From: Algicoccus sp048820935
GTDB lineage: Bacteria; Pseudomonadota; Gammaproteobacteria; Burkholderiales; Burkholderiaceae_B
NCBI RefSeq assembly: GCF_048820935.1
Contig: NZ_JBMERD010000003.1
Span: forward strand, 203,515 to 267,514
Direction: 5' to 3'
DNA length: 64,000 nucleotides
In this document: piece after piece, positions 7,496-16,419 of the stretch
Layout: each line of letters begins with the position of its first letter
Position numbering within the stretch: position 1 is the stretch's first letter
The notes under the pieces: model-generated
The model's input: the letters and a program-made list of their open reading frames with translations, nothing else
Databases searched by the model: none
Told to the model about the DNA's origin: nothing
Translations under genes and position numbers: made by a program

Positions 7496-9199
7496 TTATT
7501 GAATTTTCCAGATAGTTACCGCCAAATCTGCCATGCTTCGTTGGCGTGCCTCTATTTTGCTCTCATCCCACGATGTGTATTTTTCTGCCACGCTTCGTGT
7601 GATTTGAAATTGACTCTCTCGATATGCTGTGATTTTGCTTTGGAAGCTACCGTTACCTAGATCTCTATTTGTATCTGCTTCTAGCGGTGTCATATTGCCT
7701 AATCGATAGATGCAACGATCTTGCTGCGTTTCATCCATGTAATTCCAATCTTCAGATGGATGTTCAGGAAGAATATGTTCAAGGTTATAGCGGCTACTTT
7801 CAAAATCAAAGCATTGGCCAGAGCGTTGTTTTTCCAATGCGAAAAGAATGTAGCGTACGACTTTTTTGTTGCGACTATTCGTTGTTTTTAGTGTTTTTGT
7901 TGTAAATGCAGCCTTAAAAACCGGATCTTTGGGATAAACCTCCTGCAGTGCAGAGAAGACGGCATGAATATCGGTGTGTTCGCCAATCGTTAATTTGCGC
8001 GCAATGCTGTTGTAGACCCTCTCTTGTTCGTGACTTGGTAGTCCGCAAATGACGTTATAGCGTAGTGAGACGACTGAAATGGCGCGTAGAATCCGCCTGA
8101 AATTTTCACGTTGATGTTCGTAAAAATGCCGATAGCAGGTCATAAGCATTGCCAGAGGTTGGCGGACATTAAACATAAGAAGTTGCTGCAAGGCTTCACG
8201 TTCTTCCAAATGCCAGTCCCTGTGCATAGGATCACGCAATACCGCATAAACCTCAGCTGAATAATCGAGTTCTCTAACCAGCGAAAAAGCCTCTTCTCTT
8301 GTGGTGACATGCCGTCGGATTGTTTTAAAGAGATCAGATTTACGAACTAAGCGGTGTCGGCTATTCCAATAAATGCGCAAAAATTCAGGGAAACTTTCGC
8401 TTCCAAGTAAACCCACAATCCGTTCCCAACGATCTTCAAGCGCACGGATCTCTATGTCGTGCAATTCGCCACTACTGATGACTGAAAATAGATAGTTTTT
8501 CAATAAATCAGTTGCAGAAAGACGTACGCCACGGGCATTTAAGGTTTCAAAGACTTTGAATGCGTTGAGCTCGTCTGTAACGGTTATCACGGTGAAAAAT
8601 AGTTTGTCGACCAATGAATCCAGCATGGCGGCAAACTGTTGTCCGCTATCTGTCGTGCGTTCGAAACGCTGCGAAATGCGTTCTTTAAACCAGTGGAAAG
8701 CTTTGCGCAATTGATGCTCAGATGCATTTAAATTGCGCTGTGGCAGAACTTCCAGTGGCACGAGATAGGTTTGGTAAAACTTGTTGTTGTGACGATTGAG
8801 TTCAAGTTTTGCGCGTGGAATGAGCGAAACTGGGTCAACATAACCGATATAACTGTTTTGGAATTGTTCTTTTCTGCGCTGATTATTCTCGGCATCTAGA
8901 TCGTAAGCAATGAGATCTTTCAAGTAGGACAGACCCGCCAAAATCATCACGCTGATTGTCGTGATGCGTTGTTGTCCATCGATAATGTCGAAACGTTTGT
9001 TGTCAGAGGATTGAAGGACGAGGTAGCCCATATAGTGTGCAGGCTCGCCTTCGTCTTCATAAAGGGCTGTGATGTCTTGCCAGAGATCGTCCCACTCATC
9101 TTCAGTCCAAGAATAATCGCGCTGAAAAGGTGGCACACGGTAGATTAAACCGTTACCTAATAACTGCCTGAAAGTATTGTTACTCGTATTGAAATTCAT
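7496..9199 (-). CDS. DUF262/DUF1524 protein (GmrSD-like), probable defence nuclease
   Basis: This 567-residue protein joins an N-terminal DUF262 ParB-like domain and a C-terminal DUF1524 HNH-type domain. DUF262 shows PPFQRDYSW (23-31) and IIDGQQR (72-78), the latter being the hallmark that binds and hydrolyses nucleotide in GmrS-type proteins. The C-terminus has YNLEHILPEHP with His475, followed by the conserved Asn of RLGNMTP (502), as in the GmrD nuclease part. Type IV restriction proteins of this fusion kind attack modified phage DNA; that function is inferred from the family. I chose the ATG at 9197-9199; a TTG 14 codons earlier (9239-9241) is also open. It has no partner gene and directly abuts the insertion sequence. 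Confidence 0.85.
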   Translation of the reverse strand: MNFNTSNNTFRQLLGNGLIYRVPPFQRDYSWTEDEWDDLWQDITALYEDEGEPAHYMGYLVLQSSDNKRFDIIDGQQRITTISVMILAGLSYLKDLIAYDLDAENNQRRKEQFQNSYIGYVDPVSLIPRAKLELNRHNNKFYQTYLVPLEVLPQRNLNASEHQLRKAFHWFKERISQRFERTTDSGQQFAAMLDSLVDKLFFTVITVTDELNAFKVFETLNARGVRLSATDLLKNYLFSVISSGELHDIEIRALEDRWERIVGLLGSESFPEFLRIYWNSRHRLVRKSDLFKTIRRHVTTREEAFSLVRELDYSAEVYAVLRDPMHRDWHLEEREALQQLLMFNVRQPLAMLMTCYRHFYEHQRENFRRILRAISVVSLRYNVICGLPSHEQERVYNSIARKLTIGEHTDIHAVFSALQEVYPKDPVFKAAFTTKTLKTTNSRNKKVVRYILFALEKQRSGQCFDFESSRYNLEHILPEHPSEDWNYMDETQQDRCIYRLGNMTPLEADTNRDLGNGSFQSKITAYRESQFQITRSVAEKYTSWDESKIEARQRSMADLAVTIWKIQ

Positions 9200-9507
9200 T
9201 GCGATTTTCTTGCATAGCGGTTCGACAAAATAAATGCACAAAAACTACACAGGAATGCTTGAGCTATCTGTCAGGCGCTTTATCTCAGGATTTTGTCTAA
9301 GTTGCTTAGTTCGTGTTGGCTTCAATAGTAACAGCGAAGGTGCAGGCTTGCTATATCAATTTAGACCCACTCGATTAGGTATCTAAAGCCAATTCGATGA
9401 CTGCTAGAGGGTGAGTTAGATATAAGGCACAGGCCATCAAGATTAGGTTGCTAAGATGGCCTGTGCTCGTCCGTCTGAAATGATTTCAGGTTGGCGTGGT
9501 TTGACTG
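9200..9507. other. Intergenic gap with terminator hairpin
   Basis: This 308-bp stretch holds the promoter side of the DUF262 gene and, at its far end, the hairpin that follows proV. I see no gene or repeat otherwise. Confidence 0.5.
9427..9466 (-). terminator. Strong hairpin after proV
   Basis: GCACAGGCCATC (9427-9438) pairs without mismatch with GATGGCCTGTGC (9455-9466). It lies about 40 bp downstream of proV on the minus strand; the following T-tract is weak. Confidence 0.6.
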
Positions 9508-10566
9508 TTAGACGCTTGCATCTGCCTGTGCAATATCCGTTTGTGAAGGGCGTCGCATGCCACGAATCATGTCTTCTACATTCAAGTGGCCGATGGCTTC
9601 ATCTTGACGATTCACCACAATCAAATGATCGCTGCTACTTTCGGCAAAGATTTGCAGTGCGGTTTCAATGGTTGTGGTGCCACGAACGCGTGGGCCGGTA
9701 TCTTCTGGACGTGCCGCACTCATTACGGATTGAACCTGCAGAACCCGTGCACGGTTAATGTCTTTCATAAAGCTGGCGACATAGCTGTCTGCAGGATTGA
9801 GGAGAATGTTCTGTGGAACATCGTTTTGAACAATCACCCCATCACGCAAAATCGCGATGTTTTCTCCGATGCGTAAAGCTTCATCGAGATCGTGCGTAAT
9901 AAACACGATGGTTTTTTGGAGTTCGTTTTGAAGGTCTAGCAAGATGTTTTGCATTTCTGTGCGAATGAGCGGATCTAACGCAGAAAAAGCCTCATCCATC
10001 AGCAAAATGTCTGCATCGGTCGCTAAAGCTCTGGCCAACCCGACTCGTTGTTGCATGCCACCAGACAGTTGGGTTGGATAGTGTGTTTCAAATCCAGTGA
10101 GTCCGACTCGTTCTAGCCATTGCATGCTGATATCGCGGATGCGGTTTTTTGCGAGCCCTTGGTTTTCAAGGCCATAACCAATGTTTTCTAGGATCGTGCG
10201 GTGTGGAAAGAGTGCAAACCGTTGAAACACCATAGAAATCTTAAAACGCCGAAAATCTCGTAATGCGTTGTCATCCATCTTTAACACATCGTCACCATCG
10301 ACAAGGATTTCTCCTTCCGTGGGGGCAATCAGACGGTTTAAATGACGAATCAGCGTAGATTTTCCAGAACCTGAGAGTCCCATCACAACTTGAATCTTGT
10401 GACGCTCCATCTCTAGATTCACATCGCTTAAGCCCACCACATGGCCTGTTTTTTCCAGAATTTCTTCTTTGCTCAAGCCTTCGCGCAACATCTTCATGGC
10501 TCGTTGCGGATGTCGCCCAAAGACTTTGTAGAGGTGACGAATTGAAATGATGATGTCAGCTGACAT
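9508..10566 (-). CDS. proV: Glycine betaine/proline-type ABC transporter ATPase (ProV-like)
   Basis: The 352-residue ATPase has Walker A GLSGSGKST (63-71), signature LSGGMQQR (167-174), Walker B ILLMDE (187-192), and an additional C-terminal region with CBS-like sequence (TTTIETALQIFAESSSDHLIVV), as in ProV/OpuAA where CBS domains sense ionic strength. It powers the uptake of betaine or related quaternary ammonium compounds with the adjacent permease and binding protein. The start at 10564-10566 follows a strong AAGGAGGT; an upstream in-frame extension exists but lacks a site. The gene begins 11 bp inside the 3' end of proW, indicating translational coupling. Confidence 0.9.
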   Translation of the reverse strand: MSADIIISIRHLYKVFGRHPQRAMKMLREGLSKEEILEKTGHVVGLSDVNLEMERHKIQVVMGLSGSGKSTLIRHLNRLIAPTEGEILVDGDDVLKMDDNALRDFRRFKISMVFQRFALFPHRTILENIGYGLENQGLAKNRIRDISMQWLERVGLTGFETHYPTQLSGGMQQRVGLARALATDADILLMDEAFSALDPLIRTEMQNILLDLQNELQKTIVFITHDLDEALRIGENIAILRDGVIVQNDVPQNILLNPADSYVASFMKDINRARVLQVQSVMSAARPEDTGPRVRGTTTIETALQIFAESSSDHLIVVNRQDEAIGHLNVEDMIRGMRRPSQTDIAQADASV

Positions 10567-11449
10567 GTTCACCTCCTTGTTGATGACGCTGTAAACGTCG
10601 ACCAAAGCTTTGCGTGATACGGTCAAAGATGATTGCGAGAATGACGACGGCTGCGCCATTAAAGAGACCCAGTGCGAAATACTGGTTGGTCACGGCTTGT
10701 AGGACAGGTTGTCCCAAACCTCGTACGCCAATCATGGAGGCGATCACAACCATAGCCAATGCCATCATGATGGTTTGGTTAATACCAGCCATGATGTTTG
10801 GAAGTGCTAACGGGAGTTGCACACGCAGTAGTTTTTGTAAACGGCTTGCACCAAAAGCATCAGCGGCTTCCAGAACTTCTTTGTCAACTAAACGGATGCC
10901 TAGGTTGGTTAAACGAATCACTGGTGAAATGGCATAAATCACAACAGCGATTAAACCGGGGATGCGCCCAATGCCTAACAACATGACGACCGGAATCAGG
11001 TAAACGAAGCTGGGCATGGTTTGCATGACGTCTAGAACTGGCAGAATTGCATTTTTGGCTCGCTCTGAACGGGCCATCACAATGCCGATCGGAATCCCGA
11101 CGATGATTGATAAGAGGGCGCAGACAATAATCATGGCCATGGTGCGCATGGTGTTGTCCCACATGCCAAATAAGCCGATGACGCCCAATGCAATGACGAC
11201 GCCTGTCGTCAGTTTCCAGCTGCGTGCTGCGAGATAACTAATGGCTGCGACAGCCACAATAACGACCCACCACGGATTGGTTAGTAAGAGTTTTTCAAAC
11301 CAGACTAAAAAATGAAGCAGGGGATTAAAAAGACTTTCAATGAAATCCCCATATTCGCGCGAGAACTGTAAGTAGCTCTGATCGATGGAGCGTGATAATT
11401 CACGTAGTGTTTGACTATTAATTTGGGGGAATTTGTTGGACCAAATCAT
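10556..11449 (-). CDS. proW: ABC transporter permease (ProW-like)
   Basis: From the ATG at 11447-11449 the protein has 297 residues with about six to seven hydrophobic segments and the binding-protein-dependent permease loop (LEAADAFGASRLQKLLRVQLPLA region) that docks on the ATPase. The N-terminal tail of about 60 residues before the first membrane segment is typical of ProW. The chosen start has a GGAAA site; a GTG 18 codons further upstream lies inside the strong hairpin at 11475-11506 and is unlikely. It is the middle gene of the proX-proW-proV operon. Confidence 0.9.
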   Translation of the reverse strand: MIWSNKFPQINSQTLRELSRSIDQSYLQFSREYGDFIESLFNPLLHFLVWFEKLLLTNPWWVVIVAVAAISYLAARSWKLTTGVVIALGVIGLFGMWDNTMRTMAMIIVCALLSIIVGIPIGIVMARSERAKNAILPVLDVMQTMPSFVYLIPVVMLLGIGRIPGLIAVVIYAISPVIRLTNLGIRLVDKEVLEAADAFGASRLQKLLRVQLPLALPNIMAGINQTIMMALAMVVIASMIGVRGLGQPVLQAVTNQYFALGLFNGAAVVILAIIFDRITQSFGRRLQRHQQGGEHVS

Positions 11450-11474
11450 ATGTGTTTCCAAAAGCCGACAAAAT

Positions 11475-11506
11475 GCGGTGCGGTGCTCAAGAGCAAACCG
11501 CACCGC
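11475..11506 (-). terminator. Hairpin between proX and proW, probable attenuator
   Basis: GCGGTGCGG (11475-11483) pairs with CCGCACCGC (11498-11506), with a further TGCTC/GAGCA inner stem. On the minus strand it is followed by ATTTTG. It sits 15 bp after the proX stop and before the proW start, so it could partly stop transcription or protect the proX message, giving more binding protein than permease. Confidence 0.65.
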
Positions 11507-11521
11507 CCGGACTGTCTTGTC

Positions 11522-12544
11522 TTACAGCGCATCCTTGACGCGTTGCGCAACATCTTCTGGCAACCAAGCGCGCCATGAATCTTCGTAGTTGTTGAAGAAC
11601 TCTTCGGCGGCCACTTCACCATCGGCTTGGGTGTCTTCCATGAACATCAACATTTCGTTGTAATCCTGACCACGCCAGACACGGTTTTTAAGGTAAGTCA
11701 TGACTTCAGGGTTGTTGTTGCTAAATGAGGTGGCCACAACGGTTTTAATTTCGCTGACAGGAAAATTGTTTGGGGCTGGGTTGGGGCAATCCGCCTGTGA
11801 AATGCAGGCATCGTATGACTCGGGATCATGGTCGACTTCGAAGTCAACTCTGGCCATGTCATATCGAGCCAACACGGATGTGGGTGCCCAGTAGTATGTC
11901 AAGAGGCCTTCGCCTCGGTTGTAAGCGCGACCAATGGCGCCTGCCATGGCGGCACCAGAACCAGGGTCGACAAGGTTAAAACCTGCATCATCCATCTTGA
12001 ATGCTCTGTACAGATTATCTGTCGCAATCTGACAGGTCCAACCTGAAGGGCAACCCAGCATGTAAGCACGACCCGGATTCTCGGGGTCTGCAAACAACTC
12101 AGGATGCTTTTTAATGCCTTCAATGGTGGCGAGTTCTGGATTTTTATCGAGCATGTATTGTGGAATCCACCAGCCTTCACCCGCGTTTTCTGCTGGGTTT
12201 TCAAGAATGTCTCCCGCAATTACGAGGCGTCCAGCATCGACGGCTTTTTGTAAAGGCTCTTGCACCATGTTCATCCACATTTCGGGTGCAATATCCGGAC
12301 GTGCTTTCTCTGACATGGAGGTTGCTGTGGGGACTGTGTCACCCGGCACAATATGTGCGTCACAGCCATAACCGTGCTCAAGAATAAAGCGGTCTACATG
12401 GGCTGCCAGTTGTGCAGTAGGCCAGTTCATCTCGGCGATACTGACTTCCCCACAATCAGCTGCCATTGCAGATTGTGTCAATGTGCCCAGCGCTGCGGCC
12501 GAAATGGCGAGCAGAGTTTTGTGCATGGTTTTTGATTTTTTCAT
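11522..12544 (-). CDS. proX: ABC transporter substrate-binding protein (ProX/OpuAC-like)
   Basis: The 340-residue protein has a signal peptide ending AMA at about residue 28 and the OpuAC/ProX two-lobed binding-protein pattern, including WPTAQLAAHVDRFI near the N-terminus and a Trp/Tyr-rich C-terminal lobe (GEGWW, TYYWAPTS), consistent with aromatic-box binding of a quaternary ammonium group. Four cysteines in the mature part could form disulfides. It is the first gene of the operon. The ATG at 12542-12544 and a second at 12524-12526 both lack a clear ribosome site. Confidence 0.88.
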   Translation of the reverse strand: MKKSKTMHKTLLAISAAALGTLTQSAMAADCGEVSIAEMNWPTAQLAAHVDRFILEHGYGCDAHIVPGDTVPTATSMSEKARPDIAPEMWMNMVQEPLQKAVDAGRLVIAGDILENPAENAGEGWWIPQYMLDKNPELATIEGIKKHPELFADPENPGRAYMLGCPSGWTCQIATDNLYRAFKMDDAGFNLVDPGSGAAMAGAIGRAYNRGEGLLTYYWAPTSVLARYDMARVDFEVDHDPESYDACISQADCPNPAPNNFPVSEIKTVVATSFSNNNPEVMTYLKNRVWRGQDYNEMLMFMEDTQADGEVAAEEFFNNYEDSWRAWLPEDVAQRVKDAL

Positions 12545-13168
12545 GATTGAAATGAATTCATGACAGAGCCGTTACAGACTTTCTCCGGTTTGACAGGAAA
12601 AATCGCATTGCAAATAGCAAGGCTGCGTGCGGGTGTTGAACGACCTCGTACGGTCAGATTAGCGTGTGCTGAGTGGAAGCGGGCAATGCTTTAATGGAAA
12701 TGACTGCAAAAGTGCAAAGAAGCAGAAAAAGCAAAAAGCAAATCTGAATGAGACCTCAGAAAGAGGCGGTTCAAACCCCGTGATTCAAAACAGCACGATC
12801 TGGTTTGTTGGCTTGTCTGTCTGAATTTTTGACTTGTATTGGTTGTTGACCTTATTTAGGGTAACGCATGTAAAAAAATTTGCAAACCTCGAAATTTTAA
12901 AATTTTTAATTTCAATTGCTTTTTCGTAAGTGCTTGTGGATGTAGGGTTTGACGCATTTTCAGACAATGAGTTTTGCGGCTTCAAGGGATTTCCCCACTA
13001 ATGCGGAGTCATTCGTAATGCTAGGATTTTTCAGTAATCAGCCCATGCCTGTTGATCGTTGATCAGAAAGTGGGCTGGATGATGTCCGTTCTGTACCCGT
13101 CAAGATCACAGTAATCACACGAGATTTTGCGTGATTCTTGGATTTCACAATAAGTAGGAGACTAGATA
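12545..13168. other. 624-bp divergent intergenic region, no gene seen
   Basis: The region separates proX (minus) and dctP (plus) and must carry both promoters. It is AT-rich at 12830-12960. A 66-codon open frame at 12785-12985 has composition unlike the neighbours and no ribosome site, so I do not call it. An inverted repeat AATCAC...GTGATT (13113-13136) lies about 30 bp before the dctP start and could be an operator. Confidence 0.45.
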
Positions 13169-14206
13169 ATGAGAAATGCCCAAAAACTTTTGGTTGGCGC
13201 GTTAGCCGCAGGATTTACATTGGCAGCAGTGCCCACCTATGCTGCAGAAGTGGATGGCCCGGAGGTGAACTGGCGAATTTCAGTGTGGGGTAACCCACGT
13301 GCATTTACGGCTGGTGGTGAATATCTGGCTCAAAAGGTGAAAGAGAAAACAGACGGTAAGTTCAATATCACGATTGGTTATGGTGAACAGTTTTCAAAAG
13401 ACCGTGAGAACCTGGACAGCGTGAAGATGGGTGCAGTCGAAGGCGCATACTTCTGCAACTTCTACCACCCTGGAAAAAACCCAGCTTTTATGGTGTTCTC
13501 ATTGCCCTTCCTGCCTTTGGGTGATTGGGACGTGAACGTTGAAGCACGTAAGAAGCTTTTTGCACATCCAGCACTGCAAAAAGACATGGATATGTGGGAT
13601 GCTTTCGTGTATGCCGGTGCCCTGATGCCCCAGTATGAGTTTATGGGTGTGGGTGAACCGCCACATAAACTGGAAGACTGGGAAGGCAAGCGTGTGCGTG
13701 CCGGTGGTGGCTTAGGTGATGCCATGGTCAAACTAGGTGCCAGAAAAACCACAACCACGGCAACCGAGGTTTACACCTCGATGGATCGTGGCACGATGGA
13801 TGCAGCTTCCTTCCCGTACACATACTCACACGCAGCTTATCGACTGCCTGAAGTGTCTAAGTGGTTTACCTCCAACATGGCCCCTGGTACTTCCGCTTGC
13901 CCACTGGTCTTCAGTAAAACCGCCTTCAATAAACTCCCACCTCAGTATCAGCAGTTGACTAAAGATCTGCTCGATGAAGTCTATGAAGTGCAGGCCAAGG
14001 CTTATCAAGAAATCGATAAAAAGAACTTACCTGAATTCCGTGAGCAGCTCATTGAGGTGAAATATAGCCCAGAGCAGCTCGAAGAGTTCCGTAAGATTGC
14101 GGCTAAGCCTGTCTGGGATGAGTGGATTGAGGCCAACAAGAAACGTTTTGATGGCCAAGAGCTCATCGATGTGATTCTTGAAACTGCCAAGGCTCAAGGA
14201 AAATAA
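13169..14206 (+). CDS. dctP: TRAP transporter periplasmic solute-binding protein (DctP family)
   Basis: The 345-residue protein has a signal peptide cleaved after AYAA-type sequence near residue 26 and the DctP fold: FTAGGEYLAQKVKEKTDGK near residue 45, and the segment KRVRAGGGLGDAMVKLGA whose Arg typically salt-bridges a substrate carboxylate. It binds an organic acid in the periplasm and delivers it to the DctQM pair. A GGAGA precedes the ATG. The ligand cannot be told from sequence. A strong hairpin follows the gene before dctQ. Confidence 0.92.
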   Translation: MRNAQKLLVGALAAGFTLAAVPTYAAEVDGPEVNWRISVWGNPRAFTAGGEYLAQKVKEKTDGKFNITIGYGEQFSKDRENLDSVKMGAVEGAYFCNFYHPGKNPAFMVFSLPFLPLGDWDVNVEARKKLFAHPALQKDMDMWDAFVYAGALMPQYEFMGVGEPPHKLEDWEGKRVRAGGGLGDAMVKLGARKTTTTATEVYTSMDRGTMDAASFPYTYSHAAYRLPEVSKWFTSNMAPGTSACPLVFSKTAFNKLPPQYQQLTKDLLDEVYEVQAKAYQEIDKKNLPEFREQLIEVKYSPEQLEEFRKIAAKPVWDEWIEANKKRFDGQELIDVILETAKAQGK

Positions 14207-14277
14207 GAAAAACTGATCATTTTTTTGAATCAGTTCCATGCTTTGCAGCAAAAAAGGACTTCTTTGTCCTTGAGCGA

Positions 14278-14299
14278 CTTGCCGGTGTCAACCGGCAAG
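14278..14299 (+). other. Hairpin between dctP and dctQ
   Basis: CTTGCCGGT (14278-14286) pairs perfectly with ACCGGCAAG (14291-14299) around a four-base loop. It lacks a T-tract, so it is likelier to stabilise the 3' end of the dctP message than to terminate fully. Confidence 0.6.
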
Positions 14300-14328
14300 C
14301 CGCCTGTTTCACCTCATAGAGTTGTCTT

Positions 14329-14958
14329 ATGCAAATACAAAATACATCACCGTCTGAGCAGCAAGGGCCGGAAGGTTTATTGTGGGCTGACCGATGGCTT
14401 GCAAAAGCGGAAGATTTGTTTGATCTGATCGCTGCGATCGCGATTTCAATCCTGATGGGACTGGGGGTCGTTCAGGTTCTAGGGCGTCAGCTGTTTGACA
14501 GTCAACTCGATGGTTACATCGACATGGTTGAGTTGTTGATGGCGACTTTTGTCTTTATGGGCATTGCTTATTGTCAGCGACTGGACGGGCACGTGCGTAT
14601 GGATTTGTTTGTCCGTTTGATGAAGGGTCGCATGCGTTGGGTGGTTGAATTTATAACCACATTTATCCCCTTGTTCCTCATTGGTATTCTGATTTATTTC
14701 AGTTGGGAACACTTTGTTCGTTCGTATGAGAGCGGCGATAGCACGATTGATATGGAGTATCCATTCTGGCCTTCCAAACTGGTTGTGCCGATCTCGTTTG
14801 TGCTGTTGTTCTTGCGCTTATTGATCCAGAGTATCGGATATTGGCGCCTAGTTTTGCATCCGAATGCCACGCCTGTGGTTGTGCCGCTGGTGTACAGCGA
14901 AGAAGAGCAGGCTTTGCAACAAATTGAAGCATCAAAAAAGGGCGATAAAAATGGATAG
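14329..14958 (+). CDS. dctQ: TRAP transporter small permease (DctQ family)
   Basis: The 209-residue protein has four hydrophobic segments (about 30-50, 65-82, 105-125, 148-168) and the DctQ features RQLFDS and GIAYCQRLDGHVRMDL. It forms the membrane complex with DctM. The C-terminus is a hydrophilic tail rich in Glu and Lys. It overlaps dctM by 8 bp, showing coupled translation. The ATG at 14329 has a weak site. Confidence 0.9.
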   Translation: MQIQNTSPSEQQGPEGLLWADRWLAKAEDLFDLIAAIAISILMGLGVVQVLGRQLFDSQLDGYIDMVELLMATFVFMGIAYCQRLDGHVRMDLFVRLMKGRMRWVVEFITTFIPLFLIGILIYFSWEHFVRSYESGDSTIDMEYPFWPSKLVVPISFVLLFLRLLIQSIGYWRLVLHPNATPVVVPLVYSEEEQALQQIEASKKGDKNG

Positions 14959-16255
14959 TTTGACGATTGGTGTGATCGGCATCATCGCCTTAGTGGTGTT
15001 GGTGTTTTTAGGGATGCGAGTCTATTTGGCGGCTGCTTTAGTCGGAACGCTGGGTTTGGTCTCCATGATTGGTTGGGAATCTGGGTTGGGAATGGCCGGT
15101 TCGATTCCTCACTCAAAAGGGACGTCTTATTCTTTGAGCGTTCTGCCCATGTTTATTTTAATTGGTTATCTGGCCTTTCACGCTGGGATTACGGAGGCGC
15201 TGTTTGATGCCGGCCGGAAGTGGCTAGGGTGGCTGCCCGGTGGGCTTGCAGTCGCGACTGTGGTCGCGGCAACAGGGTTTGCAGCCGTGTCAGGTGCCAG
15301 TACAGCCACAGCGGCAGTGTTTGCACGAATTGCCATTCCCGATATGCTGAAGTCTGGCTATAGTCCCAAGCTTGCCGCAGGTGTGGTGGCTGCAGGTGGA
15401 ACGCTGGCAGCCTTGATTCCGCCGAGCGCGATTTTGGTGTTGTACGCCATTATCGTGGAGCAATCGGTGGGGGCTTTGCTGGTTGCGGGTTTCTTGCCAG
15501 GGATTGTGACTGCCTTAGTGTACATGGCGATTATTGTTGTGATGGTTGCCATTAAGCCAGAGCTTGGTAAACCGATTCGCGGCTTTACCTGGAAAGAGCG
15601 GACTAAATCATTGCCGGGTACTTTCCCAACGGTGCTGGTCATCGTCATCATCTTTACTGCGATGTATGAAGGCTGGGCCACACCCACAGAAGCAGGTGCA
15701 CTGGGTGCAGGGGTGATCTTTGTTGTGGCTTTGACCAAAGGCATGCGCACCAAACAGCTCAATGATGCGCTGATGGAAACAGCTAAGCTGACTGTGATGA
15801 TTTTCTCGATCATTTGGGGGGTTTTAGTCTTTGTGCGGTTCTTAGGTTTTGCGGGATTGCCCGATGCCTTTGCTCGCTGGATTGTGGCCCTACCTGTGGA
15901 ACCCATCTGGATTTTGATTGGTATTCTGATCTTCTATGTGATTCTCGGGATGTTCATGGACGCGATCGGGATGCTAATGCTGACCTTACCGGTTGTGTAT
16001 CCCGCTGTGACCGCGTTGGGCTACGACCCAATCTGGTTTGGGATCATTGCCGTGAAGATGGCTGAGGTTTGTTTGATTACGCCACCAATTGGTTTGAACT
16101 GCTTTGTGGTGAATGGGGTGCGGCCAGATATTCCGCTCAATGATGTCTTTAAAGGCATTGCACCGTTCTTTATCGCTGAGGTGATTGTGATTGCGATTCT
16201 GGTCTCTTTCCCAGAAATCGTGACCTTCCTGCCTCACTTGATGAACATGAAGTAA
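14951..16255 (+). CDS. dctM: TRAP transporter large permease (DctM family)
   Basis: From the ATG at 14951 the protein has 435 residues with about twelve membrane segments and the family signatures AVSGASTATAAVFARIAIP and LIPPSAILVLYAIIVEQSVG, close to the two pseudo-symmetric sodium- and substrate-binding regions. It carries the substrate across the inner membrane driven by a sodium gradient. An upstream in-frame extension lies inside dctQ and is rejected. It ends the operon before a strong terminator. Confidence 0.93.
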   Translation: MDSLTIGVIGIIALVVLVFLGMRVYLAAALVGTLGLVSMIGWESGLGMAGSIPHSKGTSYSLSVLPMFILIGYLAFHAGITEALFDAGRKWLGWLPGGLAVATVVAATGFAAVSGASTATAAVFARIAIPDMLKSGYSPKLAAGVVAAGGTLAALIPPSAILVLYAIIVEQSVGALLVAGFLPGIVTALVYMAIIVVMVAIKPELGKPIRGFTWKERTKSLPGTFPTVLVIVIIFTAMYEGWATPTEAGALGAGVIFVVALTKGMRTKQLNDALMETAKLTVMIFSIIWGVLVFVRFLGFAGLPDAFARWIVALPVEPIWILIGILIFYVILGMFMDAIGMLMLTLPVVYPAVTALGYDPIWFGIIAVKMAEVCLITPPIGLNCFVVNGVRPDIPLNDVFKGIAPFFIAEVIVIAILVSFPEIVTFLPHLMNMK

Positions 16256-16298
16256 GTTTTGAAGAATAGCTTTAACCTTTGCCTTTAAAGTTGTACAT

Positions 16299-16334
16299 AA
16301 ACACACAGGGATCCTTCGGGATTCCTGTGTGTTT
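16299..16334. terminator. Terminator after dctM
   Basis: A 16-bp stem with one wobble pair and a TTCG tetraloop spans 16299-16334, with AAA and TTT at the base. It separates the convergent dctM and xdhC-like genes and can serve both. Confidence 0.85.
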
Positions 16335-16419
16335 ATAGAGCTTTAAAAACTGAATCTTAAGAGTCAAATGCTGAATATTAAGCCTCAAGTGGTGAGGATC
16401 AAGAATCAGCAGTTAAGTT

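Noticed and set aside
12785..12985. 66-codon open frame in the proX-dctP gap
   Set aside because: It has no ribosome site and low-complexity composition, and it lies in an AT-rich control region.
15358..15906. Long open frame antisense to dctM
   Set aside because: It mirrors the codon pattern of a well-supported permease gene, has no ribosome site and its product resembles no protein family.
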